Position numbers and translations under genes: made by a program. DNA of 64,000 nt from Hyperoodon ampullatus (Eukaryota > Chordata > Mammalia > Artiodactyla > Ziphiidae). Of the stretch, positions 35,601-47,599 are shown piece by piece; position 1 is the stretch's first letter; each line of letters starts with the position of its first letter. Under the pieces are notes generated by a model that was given only the letters and a program-made list of their open reading frames with translations, ran no database searches and was not told the origin of the DNA. The stretch spans positions 30,012,425 to 30,076,424 of the forward strand of contig OX457061.1 of NCBI GenBank assembly GCA_949752795.1, read 5' to 3'.

Positions 35601-36414
35601 AATAAAAACAAAGATAAACAAATGGGACCTAATGAAACTTCAAAGCTTTTGCACAGCAAAGGAAACCATAAACAAGACCAAAAGACAACCCTCAGAATGG
35701 GAGAAAATATTTGCAAATGAAGCAACTGACAAAGGATTAATCTCCAAAATTTATAAGCAGCTCATGCAGCTCAATAGCAAAAAAACAAACAACCCAATCC
35801 AAAAATGGGCAGAAGACTTAAATAGGCATTTCTCCAAAGAAGATACACAGACTGCCAACAAACACATGAAAGAATGTTCAACATCATTAATCATTAGAGA
35901 AATGCAAATCAAAACTACAATGAGATATCATCTCACACCAGTCAGAATGGCCATCATCAAGAAATCTAGAAGCAATAAATGCTGGAGAGGGTGTGGAGAA
36001 AAGGGAACACTCTTGCACTTTTGGTGGGAATGTGAATTGGTACAGCCACTATGGAGAACAGTATGGAGGTTCCTCAAAAAACTAAAAATAGAACTACCAT
36101 ATGACCCAGCAGTCCCACTACAAGGCATATGCCCTGAGAAAACCATAATTCAAAAAGAGTCATGTACCAAAATGTTCATTGCAGCTCTATTCACAATAGC
36201 CCGGAGATGGAAACAACCCAAGTGTCCATCATTGGATGAATGGATAAAGAAGATGTGGCACATATACACAATGGAATATTACTCAGCCATAAAAAGAAAT
36301 GAAACTGAGCTATTTGTAATGAGGTGGATAGACCTAGAGTTTGTCATACAGAGTGAAGTAAGTCAGAAAGAGAAAGACAAATACCGTATGCTAACACATA
36401 TATATGGAATTTAA
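32602..36414 (+). pseudogene. LINE-1 ORF2 (endonuclease-reverse transcriptase), four breaks
   Basis: ORF2p nicks target DNA and copies L1 RNA at the nick. The APE-type endonuclease (32602-33330) keeps its catalytic signature: the early Asn, 'LQETH', 'NIYAPN', 'GDINT', 'RIDHILGHK' and 'SDHNAM'. Breaks: TGA at 33451-33453; a frameshift near 33829; TAG at 34802-34804; a frameshift near 35282. The RT has '[11 protein letters not shown]' (motif A) and '[11 protein letters not shown]' (motif B), but the motif C box reads F-A-D-A, with GCC at 34703-34705 replacing the second catalytic Asp. The C-terminal C-x3-C-x7-H-x4-C motif is intact (about 35983-36034). The last ORF segment, 35257-36414, is open to the native stop. 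Confidence 0.93.
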
Positions 36415-36737
36415 TAAAAAAAAATGTCATGAAGAACTTAGGGGTAATACAGGAATAGAGACAGAGACCTACTGGGGGTGGGCTTGGGGATATGGGTAGG
36501 GGGGGCTGTGACGGGGCGGGGGAGAGGCATGGACGTGTATACACTGCCGGGCGTGGGGTGGATGGATGGTGGGGGGTGGCCTCGTGACGCGGGGGGATTG
36601 GCTCGGTGCTTTGTGGCCGCCTGGAGGGATGGGATGGGGAGGGTGGGAGGGAGGGAGACGCAGGAGGGAGGGGATGTGGGAACAGATTGTATATGTATGA
36701 CTGATTCACTTTGTTGTAAAGCAGAGACTAATAAAAA
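36415..36737 (+). other. LINE-1 3' UTR, G-rich, A-to-G hypermutated
   Basis: Aligned by eye with the other young L1 copy (10553-10878), this 3' UTR differs at about 40 positions by A in that copy and G here, against only a handful of other substitutions. The run is concentrated at about 36472-36725. The antisense L1 3' UTR at 56448-56757 also has A at most comparable sites. The change creates a G-quadruplex-capable stretch (about 36496-36524). The adjacent ORF2 tail shows only ordinary divergence. Confidence 0.85.
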
Positions 36738-36751
36738 AAAACACCAAAATG

Positions 36752-37605
36752 TTTTAATTTTATATATTTAAAAATGCATTTCTCTGCTTATAAAAATAAT
36801 GTAGCTTATTACTAAATATTTTGAAAAAAGCAAAGTATAAAGAAGATAATAAAAATGATCCATAATCTCACAAGCCTTTTAATTCAAATGCTTATACAAA
36901 CACATATTGTTAGTGCATAACTATTTTGCCTTTATATCTTAATTTGGAAATGTGTAACTGAAGAGATAACAACTCAGATAATTACTGTCTTAGTTTCAGC
37001 AAAAGTTTGCAGAATAAAGTTATTAATATCTTACTGTCAGTCTCTGTGACCTATGATTCTCACAAAATTATTGGAGGTGTTATTCTCACCTCTGAGCTAA
37101 GAATTTTTTAATGTAAAATCCTTTGTTGTGGATTTGTTAACATGCAGTTGAGCATTGTCTAAAATGTTATTTTTAAAAAGAACGTATTAAAGGTGCATGC
37201 ACAAAGTGAGTGGTTTACCGAAACATCAGCATCCTTTTGTTTAGAATCATTTGCTAATTGGCAATTCAAGGTTAATACCTCTGGAGACAGAAAAGTAATT
37301 GATCTAGTGTTAGGCGAGGCTCAGCACAGTTGAGAGGTTTCTCTGACCCACTCTCATAAAGACTCTTTTAATTGTTCCAGAGCTAATGTTGCTATTCTCT
37401 ATTTTCCTGATATATAGTATACACATAAATAATGATAGTAAGAATTTCATTCATTCAATATATATCCAGAATTTAAAGCACTGTTATAAGTTAGTTTTAA
37501 TTTTTTGGAGACATTGAACTTTGCAAGAGATGGTGTTTCTTCTTTTTGGGGGACCACGAGGAAGCTCAAATCAAATACATATCATACCTCTTGTAGGTAA
37601 TGGCT
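36752..37605. other. Unassigned sequence downstream of the full-length L1
   Basis: No gene recognised. About 36775-36930 may be an old L1-type scrap. Nothing else can be supported. Confidence 0.4.
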
Positions 37606-37625
37606 GGCACTTCGGGTTTAATCTT

Positions 37626-37738
37626 TTTTTTTTCTTTTTAGTTCGCTGTGCTATACACTAGGTCATTGTTGGTTATCTGTTTTAAATATAGCAGTGTGTA
37701 CATGTCAATCCCAAACTCCCAGTCTATCCCCCTATTAA
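37626..37738 (-). mobile_element. Very short 5'-truncated LINE-1 insertion
   Basis: About 113 bp of antisense young L1 3' UTR ('gctgtgctatacac', 'tgtcaatcccaaactccc') with a T-run at the left. It is flanked by near-identical copies of 'cttcgggtttaatctt' (about 37611-37626) and 'ctttgggtttaatctt' (about 37740-37755). Confidence 0.85.
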
Positions 37739-37854
37739 ACTTTGGGTTTAATCTTGTCCTGTCTTTATTTCTCTATCTTTATGTCCCTTCCCCTCATTTC
37801 CTTGTCTATTTTGTTTCATTTGTTTATATGTAAGATTAGCCAGAAATTAAAGTT

Positions 37855-38195
37855 GAAATCCCAGTGACCTAACACAACCATGGTTTATTTCTTGCTTATG
37901 TACATTATAGGTTGGTGTAGGGCTTTGTGACATGTGTCAGTTACCAGCCCAAGGTAAAAAGTTTTACCATCTGTAGCTGCACTGTCTGGAACATGCAGTC
38001 ACTTTGGTTATTATAGCAAGAGAAGAGCACCTGGAAAAATGCACATGCTATTTTCACTGTTTCAGCCACCAAGGGACACAGTTCTGTTCACCTTTTTGTT
38101 GCTTTATTGACCAGGCCTGGCTGTAAGGCCCTAACCAGTAGCAAGGGAGCCAGGAAATATAGAGGTTCAAATGCAATGTTTGGTGAGCATACTGT
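37855..38195. repeat. Old interspersed repeat, family not assigned
   Basis: Blocks such as 'gtttatttcttgcttatg', 'ctgtctggaacatgcagtcac', 'gaagagcacctgga' and 'taaccagtagcaagggagcc' match a repeat type I recognise from many mammalian loci but cannot name with confidence. No coding content. Confidence 0.4.
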
Positions 38196-38504
38196 CTGTC
38201 TCAGTGTATTTTTGACAGGATTTTGAGAGGTATTTTTAGAATGAGGTAGGTCATAAATAATATAAGTATTGTCATTTTTGTAGGTCAAAATGGTTAAATA
38301 TCAGCAGCTTTATATAGTTCAGCCTAATAAATAAATAAATGCATAGTGTCATAAGCACTTTACTGAGTTGGCACTGTACATTCCCTTAAAAAGAGACTGC
38401 CTATTAGCAGGAGCGAGCCTGCATACAAATAACTGCAATTAAATTGGAAAAGATCTGTGAAGGAGATACATGTAAAGCATGAGGGCATTAGAGAAGGGTG
38501 ACTA

Positions 38505-38800
38505 GTTACGGAAACACTTGTTAAGGGAGGTGTCAGGTGTTAATTGTTGGTGATCAGCATGAGAAGTAATTTCTAGACAGAAGGAATGACAAGCAGAGAG
38601 GCAGAGAAATGAAAAAAAAAAAAAGTCTAGTTTAGAAAAGCCCAGTAACATAGGAAAAGTAAGAGAAAGGCTTGCTTGGAATGAGGTCATAAATGTAGAT
38701 AGGATGAGGCTGAGATGACTTTGTATGTCATGCTAAGGAATTTTTACTTTTTGCTGACAGCAGTTTGAAGTTACTGAAGGCCTGGTGCGATAGAATCAGA
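38505..38800 (-). repeat. LINE-2 remnant
   Basis: Antisense L2 pattern: 'cagaaggaatgacaagcag', 'gcttgcttggaatgagg', 'gactttgtatgtcatgcta', 'agtttgaagttactgaagg'. Contains a 13-A run at 38612-38624. Ancient. Confidence 0.5.
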
Positions 38801-39436
38801 ACTGTCTTCAGGGGATAAGGAAGGAATTACACTGTACGAAATGCTGGATGTTTTAAAGTGGAGAGTTTCTTGGGTACTTTTGTGTTCCTTTCCAATGTGG
38901 ACACATCATTTAAACTTTATGAAATAAAATCTCCCAACCTTATGGTAATCAAATGTCACAAAAATCGAGGCAAGAAAGGAGATTGATGAGTATGGTGTAG
39001 ACCAGGTCTCTGGCTAATATCGAGGAGGAAAATGGCTGGTGAAAATATCAGCAATGGTTCTAGATTATCACCTGAACCTGGTCCACTGACATCTTCCAAG
39101 GGTCAGAGGTTTAGAGGTTTCAGAGTCTAGATTTGTGTTCTATGTGAGAATTTTCTTTAATAAACTTGAATGTGACCACTGAGTCTTAATGTTTGAATAG
39201 GCCCTTGAAAAACCAATTTATTCTCAAGACAGATCATTTGATTAAAGAAAAGTGAAAGCGTTTTGCTGTTGTTTGGCATTACAAAGAACAATACTTGAAA
39301 AATGGGAAGAAAAAGCAAAAAACAGAATCTGGCTAGTAATCCCAAACACTACCTCTTCAATTTTTAACTAAAATATCTATAATGATACATGACTCCCCGT
39401 AATGGAAAAAAATGTTATTTAAAACTATAAGGAGGG

Positions 39437-39643
39437 GGGCTTCCCTGGTGATGCAGTGGTTGAGAATCCGCCTGCGGATGCAGGGGACACAGGTTCGTGC
39501 CCCGGTCCGGGAGGATCCCACACGCCGCGGGGTGGCTGGGCCCGTGAGCCATGGCCACTGAGCCTGCGCGTCCAGAGCCTGTGCTCCGCAACGGGAGAGG
39601 CCACAACAGTGAGAGGCCTGCGTACCGCAAAAAAAAAAAAAAA
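39437..39643 (+). mobile_element. CHR-type SINE (short form)
   Basis: Short-form body with 'ggtgatgcagtgg' in place of the usual A-box 'tggcgcagtgg', a CpG-decay change. B-box region 'ggttcgtgcc'. Tail of about 15 A. The duplication 'aactataaggagg' flanks it. It sits in an old L1 3' end. Confidence 0.95.
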
Positions 39644-39649
39644 CTATAA

Positions 39650-40590
39650 GGAGGATACAGAGTATCAGTCACACAGGATGGAAAAGTTCTAGAGCTCTGC
39701 TGTACAACATTGTGCTAATGCTTATGTATAACATTAATGCTGTACACTTAAAAATTTGTTAAGAGGGGATATCTCATGTTATGTGTTTTTTACCATAATT
39801 TTTAAAAAGATGCTCAAAATCATTCATCATCAGAAAAAATATAAATCAAAACCACAATAAGATGTCACTTCACAACCAGTAGAATAGCTATATAAAAAAA
39901 GGAGAATACAGTATTTGTGAGAATGTAGAGAAATTGGTATCCTGGTATATTGCTGGTGGGAATATAAAATGGTGGAAAACAGTTCTCAAAACCTAAACGT
40001 AGAATTACCACCTGACTCAACAATTGCATTTGTAGGTATATATGTCAAAGAATTTAAAACAGGACTCAGGTATTTGTATGTCAATGCTTACTGCAACATT
40101 GTTCACAGTAGCCAAAGGATGAAAACGACCCAAGTGTCCATCAGCAGATGAATGGATAAACAAAATGCAGGATATATATACAATGGAATGTTATTCAGCT
40201 GTAAAAAGGAATGAAGTTCTTGTACCTATTGCTACATGGATAACACTTAAAAACATTGTTCAAAGTGAAATAAGCCAGACATAACAGGGCAAATATTGTA
40301 TGATTCCACTTATAGAATAGGCAAATTAATTGACACAGAAAGTAGAATAGAGATTACTAAAGACGGGAAGAGGGAGGAATGGGGAGTTATTGCCTAATCG
40401 TCAGAGTTTTTGCTTGGGGTGATGAAAAAATTTTGGAAATAGTGATGATTGGTTGCATAACATTGTGAATGCAAGTAATGCCACTGATTTGTACACTTAA
40501 AAATGGATAAAATGGAAAATTTTATGTTATATACTTCACTACAATAAAAAGTTTTAATTAAAAAAATAAAATAAAATAAATAAAACTGTA
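39650..40590 (+). mobile_element. Two old LINE-1 3' ends in tandem
   Basis: 39650-39812 is an L1M 3' end ('ggaggatacagagtatcagtc', 'gtacacttaaaaatttgtt', 'accataatttttaaaaag') split by the SINE above. 39815-40590 begins in the ORF2 tail ('tcatcatcagaaaaaatata', 'acccaagtgtccatcagc') and ends in a similar 3' end followed by 'ataaaataaaataaataaa'. A residual ORF at 39969-40151 is an ORF2 scrap. Non-coding. Confidence 0.8.
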
Positions 40591-40664
40591 ATGAACAATA
40601 ACCACTCTCACATTTTAATCTCTGTGTATTTGGGAGACAATTCACATCAGCAAGAACATAAATC

Positions 40665-41196
<532 letters not shown>

Positions 41197-41204
41197 AAAA
41201 AGAA

Positions 41205-42260
41205 ATCTCTATACTCACCTCTTCTATGAAAAAGTTGAGTAGGAAAAGTGAGAACGAAAGTGATATGTCAAAGTCTTTGCCAGTTCAGAATAATGACGCT
41301 AATGAATCTTCATGAAGGTACTTGAGATGCAGAATCAGGAAGTGAGGGGGGCTGTCCTAAGTGGGAAAGTCTGAGGATGAGCAGCAGCCTTAATCCTTCA
41401 TTAAAGTCTGCTACACATTCAAAAGCCCGTGTGATGGATGATTTACAGTCTTTCAGGAAAGTTTCATCAGCCTTGTGAAGATGTGGGAATTCTTCTCAGT
41501 ACCTGTGGTGTGACTTAGATGTCAACTAAGATAACCTAATATTTGAGATTGAAATTAAAATGTCTCAAAATCAAATTTGCCTGTCATAGTGTCACTTAAT
41601 TATTGTCTAATCTCTCTGGAGATTCAAAGTGGTATGGGGGATCTGGGTTTCTCCCCTCCAGCAGAACCATTCACATTATGGTCTACAAAGATGTCCCCTG
41701 TAACATGAATAGATAACGCTTTCCCATCAAGCATTCTCAACACAGATGGTATCACTCCCAAGAGGGTGAAGATTTGTTCTTTTTGATGGGGGGCAGGTAA
41801 GGGAAGGAACAAAAAATCTTACTCTTTTAGGTATGAAGCACAGATATATGTACAGGGCATAAAAGACACATAGCATCTTTGTGGTATTAAAATTTCATGA
41901 GAAAGCAATAAGGAAAAAGACTCCTGGAGGCTCCTGACTGTTTTACATGTACGTAGAATATGACACGTATGGTGCCTCTTGATGTGCAATATGGTGGCCC
42001 AGGGTGAAAAGGGGAGAGATTTATGACTTTCCTGAGTCATGTTAGGCTCTGAGCATCTGCTTCCCTTGAATTGAATAACTTTATAAATCATCCCTCTATG
42101 GCATGCACTGTGTTCCCCTTTCTTCCAGTGTCACCCTAAATTTGAACGCCATTCCTTTTCTAATCCCTTTAAAAGAGGTAGGAAAAAACCCATCATTCTC
42201 CTATCTGCTCCTTGGTTCATAAACTTAAAGTCTATGGCAATTTCAAAACTGGATAAAAAT
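41205..42260. other. Unassigned sequence
   Basis: No gene or named repeat was recognised. The minus-strand ORFs at 41624-41812 and 41819-42091 have no known domain. Confidence 0.4.
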
Positions 42261-42264
42261 AAAA

Positions 42265-42520
42265 AGATGTTGTATTCTTCGTGTAGCCCTTCCTATTCTC
42301 CTTATCAGAAGTGAGTTCTCTCGTCTCTTTACACCCTAGCAATTATTTCTGCACCTCAAAAATTATATTCTTTAGATCAATTATTGCACATCTTTTCTTA
42401 CTCTTCCTGCTAAAGCCCAAACTTCCTAGTGTCAGAAACCATATCTTATTCATCATCATAGCCTCTTCCATGCCTTGTCTGATGCCTTAGCTAACATAGC
42501 AATCAACTCCATATAAATCT
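42265..42520 (+). repeat. LINE-2 remnant
   Basis: Sense L2 3'-end pattern: 'gtgtagcccttcctattctcc', 'caattatttctgcacctc', 'agtgtcagaaaccatatctt', 'catagcctcttccatgcc'. Ancient and decayed. Confidence 0.5.
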
Positions 42521-42929
42521 GGGTGTGGGGAGAGGTGGGTGGAGTTGGGAGCAAAAGAAGCTTTTAATAATGTCAAATTTGAGATGAATAATGACTCATA
42601 AAAAGGTTATATTAAAAGGTAGCCATTCTGCTCCAAAGTACACGCCAGATATTAGGAATTATCCCGCTTACGATAATCACAGTAGTTTCCCTGGGGCTTG
42701 GTATTCTCTCAAAATCTTCAAATGCATGTTTGCAACCACTAACCAGCAAGCAAAGGATTTCCCTAAAACTAGAACATCAGAAAAGGAATGAAGAGAATGA
42801 CTGACTTAAAGAAAGTGAACCCAGTGTAGCGACCTGTAAACACCACAGAGATTCAGCAAAAACTTAAGAGAACTTTAGAGCGGTAGCTGGGAGTAATGCC
42901 AATGCCAAATTTTGATCACATCTCAGACT

Positions 42930-43425
42930 GAGAGTCTCATCAAAAAGCGGGAATTGAGGGACTTCCCTGGCGGTTCAGGGTTTAAGACTCTGCGCTCCCA
43001 ATGCAGGGGGCATGGGTTTGATCCCTGGCTGGGGAACTAAGACCCCGCAAGCCGCATGGTGTGGCCAAAAAAAAAAGGGGGGGGGTGGGCATTGATAAAA
43101 ACAAGACAACAGGCCCCAAATGGAGTCACTTATGCTAAGCCCCACCTCACCAAACTGAGACTTAATTACAGTTTCGGCTCCCCCAGAAATGCAATCTTAA
43201 ACCAGTCAATCAGGAATCGCGTAATCAGCTCTAGTTAAGTAACCTGCCCGATAGACCCCATCCCTTAAAGGAAAGTGACATTGCTGCCAATCTACTTTTT
43301 GCTAGTAGAACATCCTTGTTCGTGCTCCCTTCTGCCTATACTCTCCTTGGAGCTCCTTTCCGTCTGTTAGGCTGGATACTGCCTGATTCATGAATCACTG
43401 AATAAAGCCAGTAAGATCTTTAAAT
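42930..43425 (+). mobile_element. ERV-type solo LTR split by a SINE
   Basis: The left part (about 42930-42957) joins, after the SINE, to 43080-43425. Features: 'ggccccaaatggagtcactt', 'accagtcaatcaggaatcg', a pyrimidine-rich stretch and a polyadenylation signal in 'tgaataaagccagtaag' near 43399-43415. No internal retroviral sequence is adjacent. The family is not assigned; it looks like an ERV1-type LTR. Confidence 0.65.
42958..43077 (+). mobile_element. Short CHR-related tRNA SINE
   Basis: A ~120-bp element: 'gggacttccctggcgg', A-box 'ggttcagggtttaag', B-box 'gggtttgatccctgg', body ending 'gcatggtgtggcc' and A10. It lacks the 3' body of the 200-bp forms and diverges more, so it belongs to an older or separate CHR/tRNA-Glu subfamily. 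An imperfect duplication 'gggaattga' / 'gggcattga' flanks it, inside the LTR. Confidence 0.9.
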
Positions 43426-43715
43426 TTTTTAAAAATAAAAGTAAAATGTAGCCATTCTGTTAGGGAAGGAATAGTGTATATTTGTGATCAAACTGATTCA
43501 ATGCAACTTTAGCTATAAATTATAAGAGAAGATAAAATGTAAAGATAAGAAAGGTAAAGAAACATATGTGCATAATTCTTCAAACAGTAAGTAAAAAAGG
43601 GATATACAGGGAGACTTTGGGTGGCAGACACTGAGCAGAACTCCACATGGTGCTGTGGGCAGTTTCAAGGGAACACAGTCCAGCTCTGTGCTGTATAGGA
43701 AATTAGCTTTATTTA

Positions 43716-43921
43716 TTTTTTTTTTTTTTGCGGTACGCGGGCCCCTCACTGTTGTGGCCTCTCCCGTTGCGGAGCACAGGCTCCGGACGCGCAGGCTCAG
43801 CGGCCATGGCTCACGGGCCCAGCCGCTCCGCGGCACGTGGGATCTTCCCGGACCGGGGCACGAACCCGTGTCTCCTGCATCGGCAGGAGGACTCTCAACC
43901 ACTGCGCCACCAGGGAAGCCC
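43716..43921 (-). mobile_element. CHR-type SINE (short form), antisense
   Basis: Reverse complement of the same 190-bp body with a T14 tail on the left. The duplication 'ggaaattagctttatt' occurs at 43698-43713 and at 43922-43937. ORFs reported across it on both strands are SINE-derived. Confidence 0.96.
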
Positions 43922-44059
43922 GGAAATTAGCTTTATTGATGACTCTTTTTATCAATTTAATCTACCTCTAATATCTACCCCATTTTAGTCCTGTGTCTCT
44001 CTCTATTGCTTCCCCCCAAAGTCTGCAATCTTCAGAACCCAATTCTTGTTTTCTCCTTA

Positions 44060-44300
44060 GTTTAATTAATTTAAATACATTCACAGAGTGTCTAATATGT
44101 TTCAGGCTATTTGTAAGGCATGAGGAGTACACAGGAGTGCAAGACACATCCCCAGCCTTCAGGAGGACTTCACAGAGGAGATGGCTTTGAAAAATAAGTT
44201 GAAAAATAAGTTTGAAAAATAAGATCAGGAAAAGAAATGGAACAAAGGTATTTCAGGCCCAGGGAATAGCACATGGAAGAGTTTAGAGTCGGGGCATGAA
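44060..44300 (-). repeat. LINE-2 remnant with a local triplication
   Basis: Antisense L2: 'attcacagagtgtctaatatg', 'gaggagtacacaggagtgc', 'cttcaggaggacttcac', 'ttcaggcccagggaatagca'. Inside it, 'gaaaaataagtt' or a near copy is repeated three times at about 44188-44224. Confidence 0.55.
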
Positions 44301-44694
44301 CTGTGTGCTCAGGCGCTAGATTAACACCGTTTGCCTAAATCATGCCGGAGGTATGAGGAGGAAAGATGTTTGTGGAAACTCAACGAGGACTTATGCTCTG
44401 TTGGCTGCCTGAGAAAAACCTGCCTTTCAGAGTTCTTCACTTCTAGTGAATCTCTGCTTCCTCTGCCTTTCAACTCTAATCCTGAATGTTCCTTCAGTTG
44501 TTTCCTAATCCTAATTAAGTGGCATTTGGTATCTCAGGGGAGAAAAGTCATCCCTCTTTTACAGACCAATAATTACTATGGTTAATTAGCTTATATTTAT
44601 AAAGACAATGTACGCCTAATTATATCAAATATAGCTCCTACTTAATCAATTAATTATTGAAGCAAACATTTTGGGGCATATACTCTGCATCTAG

Positions 44695-44835
44695 AATAGT
44701 TTAGTTATTAAGCCTGTGGACTCAGGAATTGAACAATTTATTTACCATCTCTAAATCTCACTTTTTTTTAACGTTTACAATGAGAATAACTGTATTTATC
44801 TCACAAGATAGTTTTGAAAATTAAGATAATTCTTA
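44695..44835 (+). repeat. MIR SINE, degraded
   Basis: Sense MIR pattern: 'agcctgtggactcagg', 'catctctaaatctcac', 'acaatgagaataactg', 'ttttgaaaattaagataatt'. Approximate limits. Confidence 0.5.
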
Positions 44836-47275
44836 TTACACATTTGTGTTGACTGCTTTCCACTTTCTGTCTCCCCTCTTTGCTCTGACTGACCCATTCT
44901 CTCTCCTTTTCTACCCTCTTCTGTGCCCTAAGGCTGATCCTTACACATTGCATCACCCAGACTCCCTGGCTGGCTAGTTTCTGGTTGCTTCTGGTCAATG
45001 CAACACACTGAAAGGAGACAGGAGAAAAGGAGAAGCAGTTGGTCTTTCTTCTTTGCTTTCTCTCTGCTTAAGGGTCCTGGTTCTGGCAAATTACGGCAAT
45101 AGATCTGACCCTCCTCCTTCCGTCCCACGGCCTCTCCTCCAGGGTGCCAGCTCTTACTTGGCCATTGCAACACTATTCTTCCTTGTGTCCTTCAGGCCTA
45201 AGTATCATAATGAATGGCTTTTGCCTATTTCTACTCCTGGGTGCTTCAGCATCCATGGTTAGTTCTCTTAACTTTGCCCAGTCCTCTGTAAATAGTCCCT
45301 TTATTAAAGACGCTTGAGTTGAAACCATCTGAGTGGAATTTCGTTTCTGGAAAGGACCTTGATTGATGTGGTATGTTACCAATTGTGTGTGCATCTTGCA
45401 CTTAGTTTATGCTCACTAAATAAATATGAGCTATTTCTATCTTCATTCATTTTTTTGTTAGTTTTGTTTGGTAAGTGTCTTTTCTGTGCTAAGTTCAATA
45501 AACATTACTTAAATGTATTGTTACCTCATTCGGTCTCAAACATCCACATTCCTCGGTGGTTTGTAGATCTGAGACAGACATCCATCAATCTGAGACTTAA
45601 ACCATGAAGGCAATGAACATTTCTATGGAGACATTTCTCCTCTACGTTTCTGAACATTTTAAGAAATAGAGTTTGGAAGGATCAAAACATCAGCTCTATT
45701 TTTGGTAAATAATCAGCTACTAGGCTTACTGCAGGGAGGGGCCAGGAGAGGAGAAGGTAATGAATATATGAACATAACCTTTATGTTCCTTACAGAAGCC
45801 AGTGACCCTGGTGACCTCCTCCCATTCAGTTAAGGCCTTCCTTCTGTGGGGAGCATGAGTGAGGCGGGGAGGCCAGAATAGTTTTTCCTAATACTTTCAA
45901 GAGAATAATAGTCTTTATTTCATGGTCAGATGCAGGGATCATGGAGTGAGGAAGAAGATTGTTCTTCCTATAATCAGGAATTGAGGGAAAATACTTTTAA
46001 TATTCAAATTGTCTCAATAAGAAAATGCCTGTTGGAAATCTATGTTCATGGAACTCAACACTAATGAGTTGGTGGCCATCCAGACTGAGCTGGAAACTGC
46101 CCATTGGAACCGATGGAGACTTAAAATTTTATATATGGTTTTACACCACCATCTTTCCTGTACACCATAGGATGCTCTCCTACACCACTCCTGCTCTTCC
46201 TGTGACTCTGAGGCATTGTTGCTGAGCTATTTCATGCCCAAGGGTACAGAGACTATACTCTTCTCAGAATATCAAGGAAAGTAGGTTCTTGGGAGACCAT
46301 GTTCTACTCTGTAGCCAGGCTAAGAAAAGAAGCACATCTGTTGGTGATGACAATGTTAAAGGTGACAGTGATGCAGGAAAAGACTCTAATTCCTGAGGCA
46401 AAGAAGTTGAAGGCAGAACTTGGAAAAAGAAGTGGCCTCAAGCTCAAAACTGCAAAGTCTTCAAGGCTGTCTGATGCATATCCTTGAGAGCCTGAAGCTG
46501 TCTTGCACTTGTGCCTCCTCTGGGCAAGAAAGTGCACGTTTCCAAATGCTGGAAGTGGGTTGGAATCCTTGAGGTTCCCTCTGACCTATATTTTGTGATA
46601 GTTCTTTCAGGAATCAATCATGAATTGCATTTCTGCAATTCTGTTTGAATTGGCGGTTATATAAAGGATATATGCATTCTTCCCACATTGATCCAACAGA
46701 CTATAAAAATAGACAAAGCTCTTTTTTTTGTTTGCTTATTTTTTGGAAGTTGAGTAAATGTGACAGAGCTGATCAAGTGTATGAATGAATGGACACAACT
46801 CTTCTTGGTTGTAAAATCTTCTGATGTCTTGTCTCTGTTTTCATTACCAATTGCAGCACTGCTGAATAAAATGTAAAACTCTCAAATATATTTATTCGTT
46901 ATTGGTATAAAAAATCAATATTTCAGGCCTGAAATCTCATGACAATAGCACATAACTTATCTTCTTGAATGAGCAAAAATGTGTAATTATTTTACCCCTA
47001 GTGTTTCCAATATTGAAAATTTATTCTTACCTAACAATTTTAGTTTAGGGGCTTGAAATTACTTAATCTCTACATATAGCATCCCATTTGCACCATATGT
47101 TGATTCTGGTAACTTTTCACACCTATTGATTATCCAATTTCCCAAATTAAATTGAACATATTAAATAAAGGTATCAGCAAACAAAAATATAATAATTTTT
47201 AAATTATACAAAAAACATGAATGTACTCACAGAAGTAAAAATTCACTCTAGCAAAATTAAAGGAAAAAAAAAAAA
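44836..47275. other. Unassigned sequence
   Basis: No gene was recognised. Stretches 44900-45365 and 46020-46560 look like decayed transposon sequence but match nothing I can name. The ORFs here (for example 45359-45607 plus, 46304-46537 minus) have no recognisable domain. Confidence 0.35.
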
Positions 47276-47599
47276 CTAAAGTCTCTCATCATCCAGTTCC
47301 CACCCTTCTACAGTATTATTTCCTTCTTCGGCTATTGTTAATAGTTTCCTCTGTAGGTGCTCTGAATTACACACACATACACACACGTATATATACATAT
47401 AGGTGTATATATACTCACATATAAATACACATTTTTATTAAAAATATTACTGCATTGAATGCACTGTTATGTAACCTGCTTTTTCCATTTAACAATACTA
47501 TGTGGAATATCTCATTCTTTTAAACAATAGAATGGTATTTTATAGAAAACCTATTCCTCTATTGATGGGTATTTAGGGTGTATTTAATTTTTGTTTTTA

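Larger units (their letters stand above)
29325..36737 (+). mobile_element. Full-length LINE-1 (7.4 kb), coding-defective
   Basis: The insertion is bounded by the 14-bp duplication 'aaaacaccaaaatg' at 29311-29324 and 36738-36751. The order is complete: 5' UTR (29325-31632), ORF1 (31633-32543), a 58-bp spacer, ORF2 (32602-36414), a 3' UTR (36415-36730) and a short A-tail. The 5' end shows 'gaagatggtgg', a YY1-type site near position +12, as in other mammalian L1 promoters. Both ORFs are broken, ORF2 at four points, and the RT active site is altered, so it cannot mobilise itself. The exact TSD and modest decay indicate a relatively recent insertion within the cetacean lineage. Confidence 0.95.

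Noticed and set aside
43513..43988. ORFs on both strands around 43.5-44.0 kb
   Set aside because: Most of each reading frame is CHR SINE; the same peptide-like strings recur at every SINE copy.
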